Of a DNA stretch of 64,000 nt, positions 12,110 through 23,518 are shown piece by piece (the stretch's first letter is position 1; every line of letters begins with the position of its first letter). The position numbers and the translations under genes are program-made. The stretch comes from Thysanoteuthis rhombus. Its lineage: Eukaryota; Mollusca; Cephalopoda; Oegopsida; Thysanoteuthidae. The DNA lies in assembly GCA_963457665.1 (NCBI GenBank), contig OY735209.1:57798519-57862518 (forward strand), written 5' to 3'. Below the pieces are notes generated by a model. That model was not told the DNA's origin. It did not search any database and was given only the letters and a program-made list of their open reading frames with translations.

Positions 12110-12920
12110 ATTTCTCCTTTAAAAGGTTGAGTTCCATGTACTGGATCTTTTGTTGCCCTTCCTGCTGATTCTGTAATTGATTGTATTGCTTTCCTCTGTT
12201 GTGCACCAGTTAACCCAAGACCCATCAAGATTTTATGTTGATCTTCCTGTAAAACCCTGTCACCTGACCTCAATAGGGCAACATGTGCCTGCATTGCTTT
12301 ACCAGCTCCTGATATTTTGCAAGCTTCCTTTAGGTTCTCTTACCGTGGTGTCTGGGCAAAGTGTCATTGCTGCAATATGGTCCTGGAATTTTAGTACGCT
12401 CCGCAGATCCAAGATACATTCCGTTGATCCTCTCCCTGTGCATAGTGGGTATGATGGTGACTTACTCTTACACCGTGTGTGGAGATATGTTGAGCTTGGT
12501 AAAATGTTGAAGACGATCTGGATGAGGAACGTTATGCGGATGGGATCGGTTTGCCAGAAATTTGACCATGACACTTTCTGCCACAGTATACTTTCCCACT
12601 TTATGCGAGCTCATTGCTGGCAAACACTCACCCTTCTCTCATCTTGGAGGAGATGTTGTTCCTTCCCCCGCTTGTCTTTTTGCCACTGTCCCCCACAAGA
12701 GCCTTCTGTTACACCTGAACTTCTTACGTAGCATTCCACTTTCTGCCTGTGCTGACATCCACACTTGCTGCCGCCACTTTGCGGTCTCTGGAATACCTGT
12801 ATTGTAGAGTTTCTCTTATATGAGAGATTATGAATTCTTCTGTAATTCATTGTTGGTACCATATAAAGCAGCATTGCTTGAACTCCTGGGTAGCCCAAGT
12901 CACCTTTGGATATAATCACT
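12110..12920 (-). pseudogene. LINE ORF2 3' end remnant (zf-RVT-type C-terminus)
   Basis: The minus strand encodes, across several frames, a C-terminal LINE region. It includes KWESILWQKVSWSNFW, then PIRITFLIQIVFNILPSST (family RI.FLIKAVYDVLPSP.NL), a Cys-containing CTGRGSTECIL (the zinc-binding C..CG.RGT..HIL segment, here with a cysteine lost), and GLGLTGAQQRKAIQS (family G..G..R..AI..I.EAAERAS). Stops and shifts separate the blocks. The upstream reverse transcriptase is absent, consistent with a 5'-truncated insertion. It lies in the same RALGAPB intron as the Tc1-like copy. Confidence 0.7.
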
Positions 12921-13829
12921 TATTTTTCTCTCCCGAGTTTTTATGGTAGTCATTGGGACTTCTTATATTAGCAAAGGCCAGAGATCCTAGGTAGGATGTT
13001 ATGTTGGTAGATCCATGCATTGAAGTGGCTGGGAAGTCCAGATTTATCAACCTTGCTCAGCCAAGTGCCAAAGTTACTGCTCAATTCACAAATTGTAGCT
13101 ATAATCCTCAGGGTGCAAAAAATTTTCTCGGGGGTCTTTACGAGTTTCTGTCATTGTTCCTGAAAACGTGAACTAGAATTTTTCTGCAACTTTGCCCCTC
13201 TCCAAATAATTAGTCAAAAGTTCATTTATTTTAATCAGAACAATTAATCTTCCAATTGCATCAAAACTGAGTTGCATTTTTTTAAATCCATTTTTTGGAT
13301 TATATCTAAATAAAATTCAAAACTGTTCAGCAACTCTTATTCAAAAATTACATTATCTCCAATATTCTCTTGAATAGAGTAGCACAAATTCAAACTAAAT
13401 TTTTTGCTTTTTTCTCTCATGTTATGTAATAAATAAAGTTTTATTTCTATGTTTTTACAAATTTTGTAATGTTTTCATTGTATCATAAAAGTTAACCAGT
13501 TCTTTTCCACCTTTGGTACAGAGCACTAACCCTAACTCCCCTGGATTGTTGGAGGTTCAGTCAAACTAACAATGTCTTGTATAAGATAATCATGAACATC
13601 ATTCTGTAGCCATTTTTATGTTTTTTTATGAGACTTTTGGCATGCAGGGTACAGTAATACATGTTCTACTCATCTGTAGAACTTTCCCTAGATAATACAA
13701 ACCCTTGTAACTCACTATAACACCTTCATGCGGTTCTCCTGATTCAACATTGTCTCTATGTAGGCCTTTATCATCCACTTCTCTCTCACTGACTGTAGAA
13801 TTAACATTAGGAATATTTTCATAATTCAG
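12921..13829. other. RALGAPB: Intronic DNA, RALGAPB
   Basis: AT-rich, with no recognised exon. Its right end may include more of the jerky/pogo-like remnant that follows. Confidence 0.5.
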
Positions 13830-14418
13830 AGTCTGAGCCTTCTTCATATACTAATTGATGTTTACTTGTCTTCTTACTTTTTTTCTTAGCATGTATGCTT
13901 TCACATTTCTTTTTTTCTCTAGCTTTTGCCTCATCTCTCATTCAATTCAATACCTCTTTCTTTGTAAGCACTTCTATCTCTGACCATATTCTTGCATACT
14001 TCTTGCCTTTCTGTCAAGTGACCAGGGTCAATTCAGAAAGTCTTGGATAGATAACATTAAGGACGGATTTCCAAAGCAAATTTCTAGGACATTCTACAGA
14101 AGTAGAATTTGCATCTGTAGAAGGGGTCTGGAGAGAATTTACAATTCTGAGCATCATAACAGAGGATATAAGCCAGAGCCCCTGAAAGAATTTATAGCAT
14201 TTTGTAGCTGCCACCGGTCATGACAATAAATCAGGAAATACAGCCTTGTCTACACTCTCCATTTGGGACTCTGTGAACCATATATTGAAGAGCATATGAT
14301 ATACTTTGGGGAAGACAAAGTATGATTATGTTGTTCTCCATGGCAGCCATGATGGAATCAAAAGTTAGGCGGCTGTAGTCAATCAAATGTATGAAGAATT
14401 GGCTCATCACATTTCAAA
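13830..14418 (-). pseudogene. jerky/pogo-like (DDE_1) transposase remnant
   Basis: The minus strand from about 14416 reads HLIDYSRLTFDSIMAA, then ENNIIILCLPQSISYALQY. This resembles the DDE_1 block D.H.SH...V...A.ENNIILLCLP.H.SH.LQPLD of jerky, Tigger and pogo transposases. Further down, a Lys/Glu-rich C-terminal tail (KKYARIWSEIE, then AKAREKKKCES) is typical of the same proteins. Catalytic residues are replaced and stops interrupt it. The resemblance is shorter than for the Tc1 copy, so the call is moderate. Confidence 0.55.
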
Positions 14419-15773
14419 ACACTTTCAGGCATAAGTGACTTGGGGTGGATGATGGATGTAATAGACCCATTAGTATTATAACTAAACCAAAGATTATTAC
14501 AATAGAATTAATAGATTACAAGTTTCAGATGTTTCGACACCATAAGCTTTTTGTCCCTGGTAGTTGCAATCGTAAACATGCACCTTAGGTCAGTTTTTTC
14601 ACAATATCTCAAATAGTGGTGAACAAAACTAAATATCCATTACAGCATAGATAGCCAAAAGTATTAGCCTCAAATTGATGTAATGAATTTTGTTTCAAGT
14701 TAGTCATACAGAAGTTTGGGGGATACAAAATTTCATGAATCAAATTTGAAATTTTTTTATCATATTTCAGCTATTCTTAATTCAATTTATTTGCACCAAA
14801 AACGAATGAAAATAAAAGGTTTTTACTTTGTTATCAACATTGGTTATATTTTGTAAAAATAGTTTTGCTGATGTAAATGCCTTTTATATTTACTTTTTCA
14901 ACAAAATGAGAGTAAAAAGTTCCTATATTGTTTTCAACAAAGTTATTTTTAAAAAAAAAGTTTTGATAGTTATAATTATAGCATACATTTTATTGATTAA
15001 AAAATTGAATTTTTAAGTCCAAACTTGAAGAGTATGCTTGTTGTTGGTTCCTGCTTGTGAGAAAATTCAGATGCAAATAACAGGGGAGCAAAAATACCGG
15101 ACACAAATGTCCAGAGATGCCTATGACCAGGATGTAGCTGTCCAGGATGCAAATGCCCTTATACCTTTCAGCCTGTGTACCTGTATTTTTTCAACATTTT
15201 CAACACATTTTACTAATACCACAATAATACCATTAAGGGCAATAATTTGGGTCACAATAATCATGATATGAAATTTTCACACACTTGTATAAGAAGGTAC
15301 TGTGAAGAAAAGTGTGAACAGTTTCAACTTGAATGATCCTGATTAAAAACTATTTTCTCTCATCTCTATAGTACTACTAAAAAGTACATTTCTTTGTATT
15401 AATACACATATATAATTAAGGTACAACATACATCTTTTAATAGAACTGACGGTTCTAGTCCAGCAATGGGAATTGAATTTATCACACACATATATAAGGA
15501 TGAAAGTAACTCTTAAAAATGTACTTGTTGACAATGAATATTAACAAAAAAGTGTGATTGATTTCAAGATTTTCCGATTTATTCTCAAAACATTATAATG
15601 GTCAAAGAATTATATAAATAAACAAGGAAATACATCAAATATTTTAGCTGCTAAGACCATTGCATATTTCTTAGAATTGAAAACATTTTAATCTCAATCA
15701 ATTACCACAATTCAAAATATATAACCTCTAAAACTAATTACAGAAAAGGCAGACGAAATTAAAAAAAAATTAC
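14419..15773. other. RALGAPB: RALGAPB intron, proximal part
   Basis: AT-rich intron with no recognised element. The donor of exon 1 is at its right edge. Confidence 0.6.
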
Positions 15774-15968
15774 CTCCATAGTCCACTTGACATCTTTATC
15801 ATCTTGGAGATCTGCATTTGATGATGGAGCGGAGAAAGTCTTAGCCAGATGCTTCACTACTGAGCAAGCTATCTCCTTGCCAGCTAATTCTGGAAACTTA
15901 TGAAGGACACTCTGGTTGGCCTTGTCAAACTGGATCTCACGTTGGAGAGAGGCCCACTCAGAATACAT
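15774..15968 (-). CDS. RALGAPB: Ral GTPase-activating protein subunit beta, first coding exon
   Basis: This carries the N-terminus of the regulatory beta subunit of the Ral GTPase-activating complex. The 65 codons start MYSEWASLQREI and end DKDVKWTME, matching human MYSEWRSLHLVI and DKEVKWTMEV. The ATG at 15968 is chosen because conservation begins there and an in-frame TAA lies five codons upstream. The donor is GAG|GTAATT after 15774, phase 0. Upstream, the minus strand has a long pyrimidine tract and CTGGCAG before 15990, so this exon starts with about 22 nt of 5' UTR and at least one further leader exon must exist to the right. The catalytic Rap/Ran-GAP fold is in the alpha partner. Confidence 0.95.
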
Positions 15969-15990
15969 GGTGACCAACAATTAAATAAAC
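15969..15990 (-). other. RALGAPB: RALGAPB 5' UTR portion with strong 3' splice site
   Basis: Short leader segment between a strong acceptor (poly-pyrimidine, then CTGGCAG) and the ATG. It shows that transcription starts further right, but the leader exon or exons were not identified. Confidence 0.7.
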
Positions 15991-16309
15991 CTGCCAGAAA
16001 TTTGGGAAAAAGAAAAAAAAAGAAAGGAAGGAATTATATATCTTTGGTTGTATGTAATCATGTTAGTGGGCACACATGATCTGAAATAGAAGTAAAGGGA
16101 TATTTAAAAAAATTTTGTGGGTATGCTTTTGGATTTGAATGTATGACCAGCCAGCTGGTATTCAAACACTACTAATATGCCATGATGCTTAATAAATTTG
16201 AATATCCTAGCCACTATCTTGATCCTTTAAGCAAACTGTTGTCAGTAAACAGATTTTTTCTAACAACTGTATTAGGCAAATGTATATTTACAAAATTTTT
16301 AAAACAAAT

Positions 16310-16930
16310 TTTTCAAAAAAAGCGTCTGACTGGAAACTTCTGCACAATTTGTATTAATTTTTCTCAAAAACTAAGAAAATTTATAGAAATTGAGGTCAAA
16401 TTCAGTACTAAAAGAAATCATTTTTCTAAGCCTTCAGAACAGGGTTGTAATTATATTGTAATAACTTTCCTTCAGTCATACCAGAGTACACCTCCAAAGT
16501 ATTTGGTTACTTCCAATTTTTCCTTTCAGGACAATCCTTTTTTAAAGCTCTGTCAAAATCAAGTATTGATGCAAAAATGAGCAAAAAATATTATTACACT
16601 GGGTGATGTTGAAAGCTATAACAATATGATTTATATCTTAACGTCTATTTTTCTTTTGCGAATTTTCTGTAAATTTGTTCATTTGATGTAGAAGACGGCG
16701 CACAGTTTTGAGTGCCGTATTCAAGTGAGTGTGCAGAACTTTACGATTTACAATCTTTTTTTAATACAATTAGTCATTTGTGCTGTTTTTGTCACTTGAT
16801 TTTAACCCTTTTCTGTATCTGTAGTCAATTTCAATTTTGGTTGAAATTTTTGCCCTCACAAAACACAGGATGGCCATAACTAAGATCGAAAGAAATTTTT
16901 TCATGAATTTCACATTATCAGAATCTTAAA
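16310..16930 (+). repeat. Local direct duplication, copy 1
   Basis: It shares diverged but collinear sequence with 17520-18290. Matching landmarks include the GGTTACTTCCA block (16505 and 17707), ACTGGGTGAT (16599 and 17807) and TTGAAATTTTTG (16839 and 18201). Copy 1 lacks the SINE found in copy 2. Confidence 0.65.
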
Positions 16931-17519
16931 CCCAAACGACCACTTTCAAATGGTCATGAGAAATACATGAATGTGCATGGGATGACTTGTAAGAAGTTTT
17001 TTGAGCCCCAGGCAATGCCAGGAATCCCTGCTATTACTTGTATAAATTTGGATATCTGTTTGTACACACACCTTTAATGACAGATGAGGCAATAAAAAAA
17101 AAAAAAATAAATAAAAAAAATGACCTTGCAGACCTGGGTGAAAACGTTAATGAGGGAGTTGGGGAAATAAAAAAAAAGGCAGCAGATTGGCCAATTCTTT
17201 CCCAAGAGCCTGATAGTTCTGTTATTGAGGAAGTAGGCAAAAACTGACCAGCTATATAAGCCATTTTTTGATCTGGCTGATTTTTTTTCCTAATCTATCC
17301 AAAAGAAATTTACGATAGCCGATTACATCAGATAGAATGAGGAGTGAGATAAAAGTAATTTGTTTTCGATTCTTACGGCATAACTATTTCCTCCGATAAG
17401 TTAGCTGGAAACAGAAAAACCCAGTTGATTTTAGTCATTTTCAATGACATATACACTTATCAATATCAAACTATATTTGGCAACACTGGATTCTGAAAAA
17501 TCTGTTTTAGTCACATATT

Positions 17520-18290
17520 CAAAATGTTAGATAACAATAATTTTTGTAAGATTTGTTTTTGTTTTCAATCCATAAGACCGTTGTCAATTTTCAGAAGAAA
17601 TATATTTTAGTCTTTAGGAAGAGAGTTGTATTTACATTGTAACTACCATGCTGAACTGGAATGTTGCTTTCAGTCTGTCAAATGGAAGTACACCTTTGGA
17701 GTATTAGGTTACTTCCATGAGTTCCTTGCGGTTAATTTCTCATTTATAAAAAAAAAGAAGAGAAATCAGCTGATGGATGCACAAAACAGCAAAAACTTTT
17801 CGGTTACTCTGGGTGATATTGGAAGCAATAACAAATAATTTCTGCATTATCTTCTGTTTTTCTTTCATAAATTATGTGCCATTTTCAATATTGAATGAGT
17901 GCGCCCGAGGAATTTTACAACTAACAATTGTTATTTCTATTGATATTCGGACCATCCTCATCTTTGTTGTTTTTCATACAACGTTTCGGCCGTTGCACTC
18001 TACGGCCTTAGTCAGGTATCATCTGGTAGATTTGGAGAAGTAACGAACCGAACCCTTTATTTATCCGACGGGGGTATATTGACCGTACTCCCCTCTTAGC
18101 GTTAGTAGTCTCACACTAGGATCGAACCTAGAACCATCAGATTACTTTACAGAAATTTGTCTGATACCACTGCGCTATGTGTCCATGTGGACATACATGG
18201 TTGAAATTTTTGTCTTCATAAAACAAAGGATTGCCAGATATTTTGGTTTGGGAGAAATTTTTTTATAAATTTTTAATTATTAGAACCTCC
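17520..18290 (+). repeat. Local direct duplication, copy 2, interrupted by a SINE
   Basis: Second copy about 1.2 kb downstream of the first, same orientation. Its collinearity breaks at about 17941 and resumes at about 18201 at TTGAAATTTTTG. That marks the SINE as a later insertion, possibly with some local loss. Confidence 0.65.
17942..18200 (-). mobile_element. tRNA-derived SINE with hammerhead-like core
   Basis: On the minus strand a tRNA-like head starts near 18190. Its A box is within TAGCGCAGTGGTA and its B box is GGTTCGATCC, one base short of a normal T loop. A unique body follows. Near the 3' end there is CTGACTAA, a perfect 6-bp stem (GGCCGT at 17988-17993 pairing with ACGGCC at 18002-18007) and GAAAC. 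That is the arrangement of a hammerhead ribozyme core, but the conserved G after CUGAN is U. Confidence 0.6.
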
Positions 18291-21159
18291 AACTAGAACT
18301 TCCGCTTTCTAACAGAGAGCCGCATAGACCAAGTTGACCCATCAGCAGGTGCACGCATTGGGAACATGTACAACCCTACCCAAGAGTGTGTGACACCCAC
18401 GCCAAGATTAGATCACAGATCCTAAAAGTTAGTGAACTCAAACCATTTTTGGTTTGTGCCGACCCCTACCCACGGAGTTGTATGAAAAGACACACATTGA
18501 AAAACAGGTTTTAATTCTTTATCGTCAGATCGTAATGGTAAGATGAAGGAAAAAGTAGTAAATAATAAATAAAATGGATTCATCTGAGAATTCAAAGTAA
18601 TCTAAAACTGTTGCAAGATCGTAGAAATAAACAATACTCGCCATCACAGTCAATAATCAAACAACTACAGCGTCAGAACTTGGAGTCATGAAAAAATTCC
18701 ATCTAAGAATAAATATGGTCAAAATAAATTCTATTTATAACCTCACTGGTGTTTTCTACTGGAAAACATTTAAAATAGAGGAAAAAAAGAAAAAAAAAAT
18801 CTAGATTCCGGATAATCTAGATGTTATTAATAAACCCATCAAAAAAAAAAAAAAAAAAGTGTGAAGGCCATTGGACACAAATAAAACGATCAACTTACAT
18901 TGCAGATTAACCCTCATGCCACTGAGGGGGGGATTTAAAAAAAAAATTGTTTTCCTACTCATTAAGAGAAGTGCGTGTGTGTGAAATTTCAAGTGTTTTA
19001 CAATGAACAGATAGGATACATAAAAAACGTGAATACATACAAATGTCAGAACACATGAATGACCTAAACTCAGTAACAGGGTTTAAAGAGGTCTATTGGG
19101 GGTAGCGTTGACTATTAAATATAATTGTTCATACGGTCAGGAGACAGAATCAGTAATAGAATCATCTGAAACGGGCTCGCCAGGTGATTATTCGTAAGCA
19201 TTTCCATTTTCTTCAATGGGATCTCGTACCTGATTAGAAAGTGTGTGAGAAGTAGTAGTGGGGGATATTATTATTATTTTCAAAAATCTAATCTTACATT
19301 GCAAAATACGCTGCAAAGTTTTCAAAATATTTTAGGTTCAGTCACCCTTTTTTCTTTGAGTCTGAAAAAACGATCTGTCTGATAAAATTCTAATGAAATA
19401 AAATACATTTTAGCAAGCCTATGCTCCTGCAGAATAGAGGAAATATTTCCTTATATCATAAACAGTAAACAACCTGTTGTGGCAATTCTTACATACGAAG
19501 GTCCCACCCCAAAAAGCAGAATAAGTTTGAGTGTTTTAATTCATAAGATGTTTCCTTTCAACAAGGAATTCATCTATTTTGAAAAGAAAATGTTTTTTTC
19601 TCAAGGTTTCAGAAATGGGTTTTATTTCAAGTCAGGAAAAAAAAATTAACGGTCTTAAGAAGATTCGCATCAGTTAAACCTGAAAAATTTGACAGGACAT
19701 TTCCTCAATGTGACTGCGATCAAATCCAATAAAATATGAATAAAAGTAATCATATAATTTTTTATGACGGGTGCAGCAAATAAGAAAAAGAATCTTCGGT
19801 TAAAAAAAAGATGCATAACTTGTAATTAAAATGAAAAAAATAGAGGAAAAAGTGATCACTTGACTTCCTTTTCAACTTCAGTAAAGAAAACAAACAAGAA
19901 ATATCTTCTTCGTCTCTTTCAAAATAATTTTAAGAAATCTGGTGTATTTAGCAATGTGGTGTAACGTAAAATTACTGAAATATGATTTAAAAGAAAGAGT
20001 AAAAAAGGTGAAATAGGAAAATATTTAAGAAAGGAAGAAAATTCTTGGAGTTACGTGTATTGTTTATTAAAAAACGAGCATTTATTTATTGCATACGACG
20101 ACATAATTCTCTTCAGTTCGATGATTTGAAAAATATACTCTCAGGGTAAATTGATAATAAAAGTGAGAAATCAGGATCTTATCTATTGAAGGAATAACAA
20201 ACTCTAAATAAAGGTAGATGATGATAGAGACGAGGAGGATGTGTGTCCAAAAAGCTATTATAAAAACAGGTGAGTGAAGTCTAGTCAAGAAAATGTCTGC
20301 TGAATATCGGACCAAATCATAACAAAATAAATACAAATATCAAAGAATAGGCCAATATAAGAAAAATCACAAGCACTTTGTTGTGGTAAGGATATCATGA
20401 AATGAAATACGTTCAGAAAGTAACTTGGGTGGGGTAGGAAACAACCATCTTACCATTAATTCTCTGATATGAATACTGATAGTAAAGCCGCCATAACTGT
20501 TGTACCTACTTCGATAGGAGAATGAAGTAAGCAAGGGTAGGTAACTTGCATTAACTTCGTGTTGGCATAATCGGGAGGTCAGCCAAGGATAGGCTTAGGC
20601 CTGCTGTTTGAGTTATAAGAAGAAATATTTTATTAATAAAAATAGAGCTGACCTTAACTCAGGAGATTGTTTTTTGTCTAATTTGATAATTTACTTATTA
20701 CAATATGTATTTATAAATTATTCTTTGAAGATTATTCTGGAAGATTTTAAAATATTTCTACTTGAATTTATTAAATCTGTATCTGGAAAAGCTTTCATGA
20801 AATTATTCACAGCTAGTATAGCTTTATATTTAATTGAATTTTTTCCAAATATTTTATAAGAATATGTGATGTAAATAAAGAGTCTTTTGATGACTTTCTA
20901 ATGCTTATAGAGCTTCTTTCTGTTTGCAGATTTTAAAAATTATCAAAACCGTTTGGAAGTATTTTATGAATAAAATCATGTACTTGTAAACAAATTTTCA
21001 AAAAGTTATGATATCTTTCAATTTAAGGATTTTCAGGGACTAATAGTCGGGTGTCACATGAATCTCAGTAAATGTATTGTCATTGATATTTTAATTGTCA
21101 TTAACATCATCATCATTTAAATAGCATTATCATTTTGAAGTTTAATTTCTGTTGAATGG
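18291..21159. other. Intergenic or leader-intron DNA, no gene recognised
   Basis: 2.9 kb of AT-rich DNA. A GC-richer patch at 18300-18480 and one at 20440-20600 look like parts of unclassified repeats. Poly-A runs occur at 18840-18858. If the RALGAPB leader exon lies further right, this is its first intron. Confidence 0.45.
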
Positions 21160-21690
21160 TAATGCCCCAGATTTAACACCGATACAACAAAGACGAAGAA
21201 AATTTAGCATTATAAAAAGATAGAAGTTCATGTACATTTAGATACGGTATAGTTTCATAAAGCATTCCATCAAAACTCTCAAGTTTGATTTCTAATTCTA
21301 AAAATTGATAAATTCATCTAGATATACATCGAGATATTTAATATGGGAGGTAGAGAATATTCTTTGGCCATTAATTTTAATTTTAATATTTTCAGGTAAT
21401 TTTTCTGACAGTTTTCTGAAGTTTAGTTCAGTTTTTTTCTGTATTGAAGAACATTTTATTGGCTAACAACCATTTACAGGAATAGTCAAAATCACGATTA
21501 AATTTTTTTTGAATTTTTTTTATAAGACTTTTCAATCAAAAGAAAACCGGTGTCATCAGCAAAATGATATATAGTAATTTTTTTTTATTGCAAGATAAAG
21601 GTCGTTTTTATATATATTAGAAAAAGAAGGGATGCTAGAACAGATCTTTGTGGGACTCCATGTTCAACTGTCTTCCCTACAAAGTCCAGT
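21160..21690 (-). pseudogene. Non-LTR reverse transcriptase remnant
   Basis: The minus strand reads GVPQRSVLASLLFLIYI (RT motif, family GVPQGSVLGPLLFLIYI), YHFADDTGFLLIEKS (catalytic FADD box present), WLLANKMFFNTEK (family W...NKL.LN..K), IKYLDVYLDEFINF and FSSSLLYRC. This is the palm-to-thumb part of a jockey/CR1-like ORF2. Stops and frame changes occur between blocks and the endonuclease is missing. It ends on the right at a different repeat. Confidence 0.75.
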
Positions 21691-21699
21691 TTAAAAAAA

Positions 21700-22100
21700 A
21701 ATTTTCTCACCTCTGCCAATAAAGTTAAAGGGGAATATGTATCCAGTTGTGTCTTTTTATCTGTCCATCTATCTGTCCTCACAATATCTCCAAATGTACT
21801 TGTTGGATTTCAATGAAATCTTGTGGAAGGGAGGGCAATTGGATAAGAAGGAGAAAGAAGGAAAAAGTGGTTAAATTTTAGGGTTGAATCCAGCAATTTC
21901 TTTTTGGTTGTAAGATATTTGTTCTTTATGCAAATATTTATGTATACACTCATGTCTGCCAACAGAATTTTGTCAAAAGTTTGTGGAGGGATTGACAATA
22001 GTCTATGGATAGTGATTTCATTCTGAAGTTGTCCTATTTAGATTTACTTCTCCTCCTTCATAGTCATGCGTCCACACCACATAATATCACCAAAAGTTCA
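21700..22100 (+). repeat. Degenerate repeat of about 160 bp, shared with 28.1-28.87 kb
   Basis: Units share the words CTGCCAA..AAGTT, ATATCTCC.AA.GT..T, TTTCAATGA.AT.TTGT and a GGAGGG block. Related units occur again at 28100-28870. No coding content. Confidence 0.5.
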
Positions 22101-22982
22101 AATCTGTCCATGTAACTAAAAAGGCCAATGAATTTTATCAAGAGACAAATTTCAAGTAATTTGACTCAAAAAAATTATCATTTGCAGCAATTGAAGCAGT
22201 AAATGTAATTATTGGATTATTCATGTTCATGGATTTAGTTTTCCTACCATCATTTCCAATTTGATAATTTTTTTCTTTGAATTTGCTTGCTGGATTATTA
22301 AAAATTTCTTGCCTTGGTTATTATTTTCTTGTGGTAGTTTTTGATTTGATTTTTAATTTTTTAAAAATTTGCTTGCTCTAATTTTTAACTTGCTTGGGAA
22401 AAGGTATAGTTTCTACTCTGTGTTTTAAAAATTCTTTATAAGTACATTACTGTATTTATTTAATTGATACACCTGTATCTGCTTCATTCATACTAATAAA
22501 CTATAATTTATACTAATGTATCGCATTTAACTATTCAATTCATATTTAGTATTTGTTTTATTTAAGTTTCTTCAAGTCCTAACGCTTTATGAGATGTGCA
22601 TAATTAGTGGGTCAGAAGTGTATGATTGAATTATTTGTAGATGACCTCAGTTAGTCAAGCAAAATGTATAATCCAGCATGGTTATGAAACTAAGGGTACT
22701 AGAAAATCAGGGGTATACCTGTATTTAATTTGCATGTGGAGTAATTAGCCGCAGCCAACTTTACAGAGCATGCCAAATTATCACACAAAAGGGCTATATT
22801 AATGTAAATTTAGTAAGATAGAAAAAAATAATTTATCGTGAACAACGGCAACCTTGTAGCAAAAATGAAGACATTCTGCACAGTATAAAACAAGTGGAGA
22901 ACATTTTTGTTATAACCTCACATTTCAAGAGTGCCAATGTATTGAGTAACCAATGAAAAGGTATTAAAATATAAGTTGTAAA
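22101..22982. other. AT-rich noncoding DNA
   Basis: Nothing recognised on either strand. It may contain the left flank of the Tc1-like element that follows. Confidence 0.5.
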
Positions 22983-23137
22983 AATGATTTATCACAGGCT
23001 GAGAAAAATTCTATCATCACATGGATTGAAAAAGGCAGCACAATCCTTCAAATAGCAAAACTGCTTGACAGTGATCCTCAAATAGTGAAGAAATACGGTG
23101 AAGACCTTAGTTCATTATGTAGAGCATCAGATAAGGG
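22983..23137 (+). pseudogene. Tc1-like transposase N-terminal HTH fragment (left half of a split element)
   Basis: Open frame of about 50 codons reading NDLSQAEKNSIITWIEKGS, then LQIAKLLDSDPQIVKKYGED and SSLCRASDKG. This is the helix-turn-helix of Tc1-like transposases of the pattern ITTW..KG.STLEIAKLL.RD...IKK. It is broken at 23138 by an inserted element. The frame resumes at 23518 with GKSKVITQWEVSRI. Confidence 0.62.
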
Positions 23138-23518
23138 TGTAGTGCCCCCTATACTTTTAGTTAGGAATTTAGTACAAAACTCTTCTTTTAGCTAGATATC
23201 CAAAACATCACTTCCTCTGACGACCCCTATAAAACCCCTGGATGCACATGGTCCAGTTTGGCTCACTAGCTCCAGCACTCCTAGCTGGGTACGCTTCTAG
23301 CCCCAGCCTCTGCGGCCGGCCATTCTCGCTCTTTCCTCCTCCTTGGCCCAATGCTCCTTGGCACCAGTATTCCTAGTTGGCCATGCCTCTGGCCCCGGCC
23401 TTTGCGGCTGGCCACTCTCTTTCCTTCTCTCATGTTCTATGTCTTTCATAGTACGTTCGTTGAGAGAAAAGAAGAGTTTTGTACTAAATTCCTAACTAAA
23501 AGTATAGGAGGCACTACA
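23138..23518. mobile_element. 381-bp element with about 52-bp inverted ends, nested in a Tc1-like remnant
   Basis: The left end TGTAGTGCCCCCTATACTTT continues as an almost perfect inverted copy of the right end through about 52 bp to CTCTTCTTTT. Flanking AAGGGT is found on both sides if the ends are set as GTAGTG...CACTAC, or AGGG if set as TG...CA. The interior has CTATAAAA at 23227-23234 and a roughly 75-bp GC-rich unit present twice in tandem (about 23266-23335 and 23346-23420). TG...CA ends plus a TATA box suggest a solo LTR; long inverted ends suggest a DNA-transposon MITE. A relative is at 55537. Confidence 0.68.

Noticed and set aside
12177-12731. 184-codon plus-strand frame
   Set aside because: Antisense of the LINE ORF2 remnant, whose motifs are read on the minus strand.
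15969-15980. Four-codon extension of RALGAPB upstream of MYSEW
   Set aside because: Begins at TTG and is preceded by TAA; the conserved start is the ATG at 15968.
18110-18200. tRNA gene
   Set aside because: A and B boxes are present, but the T loop is a base short and the acceptor stem does not pair; a SINE head explains it.
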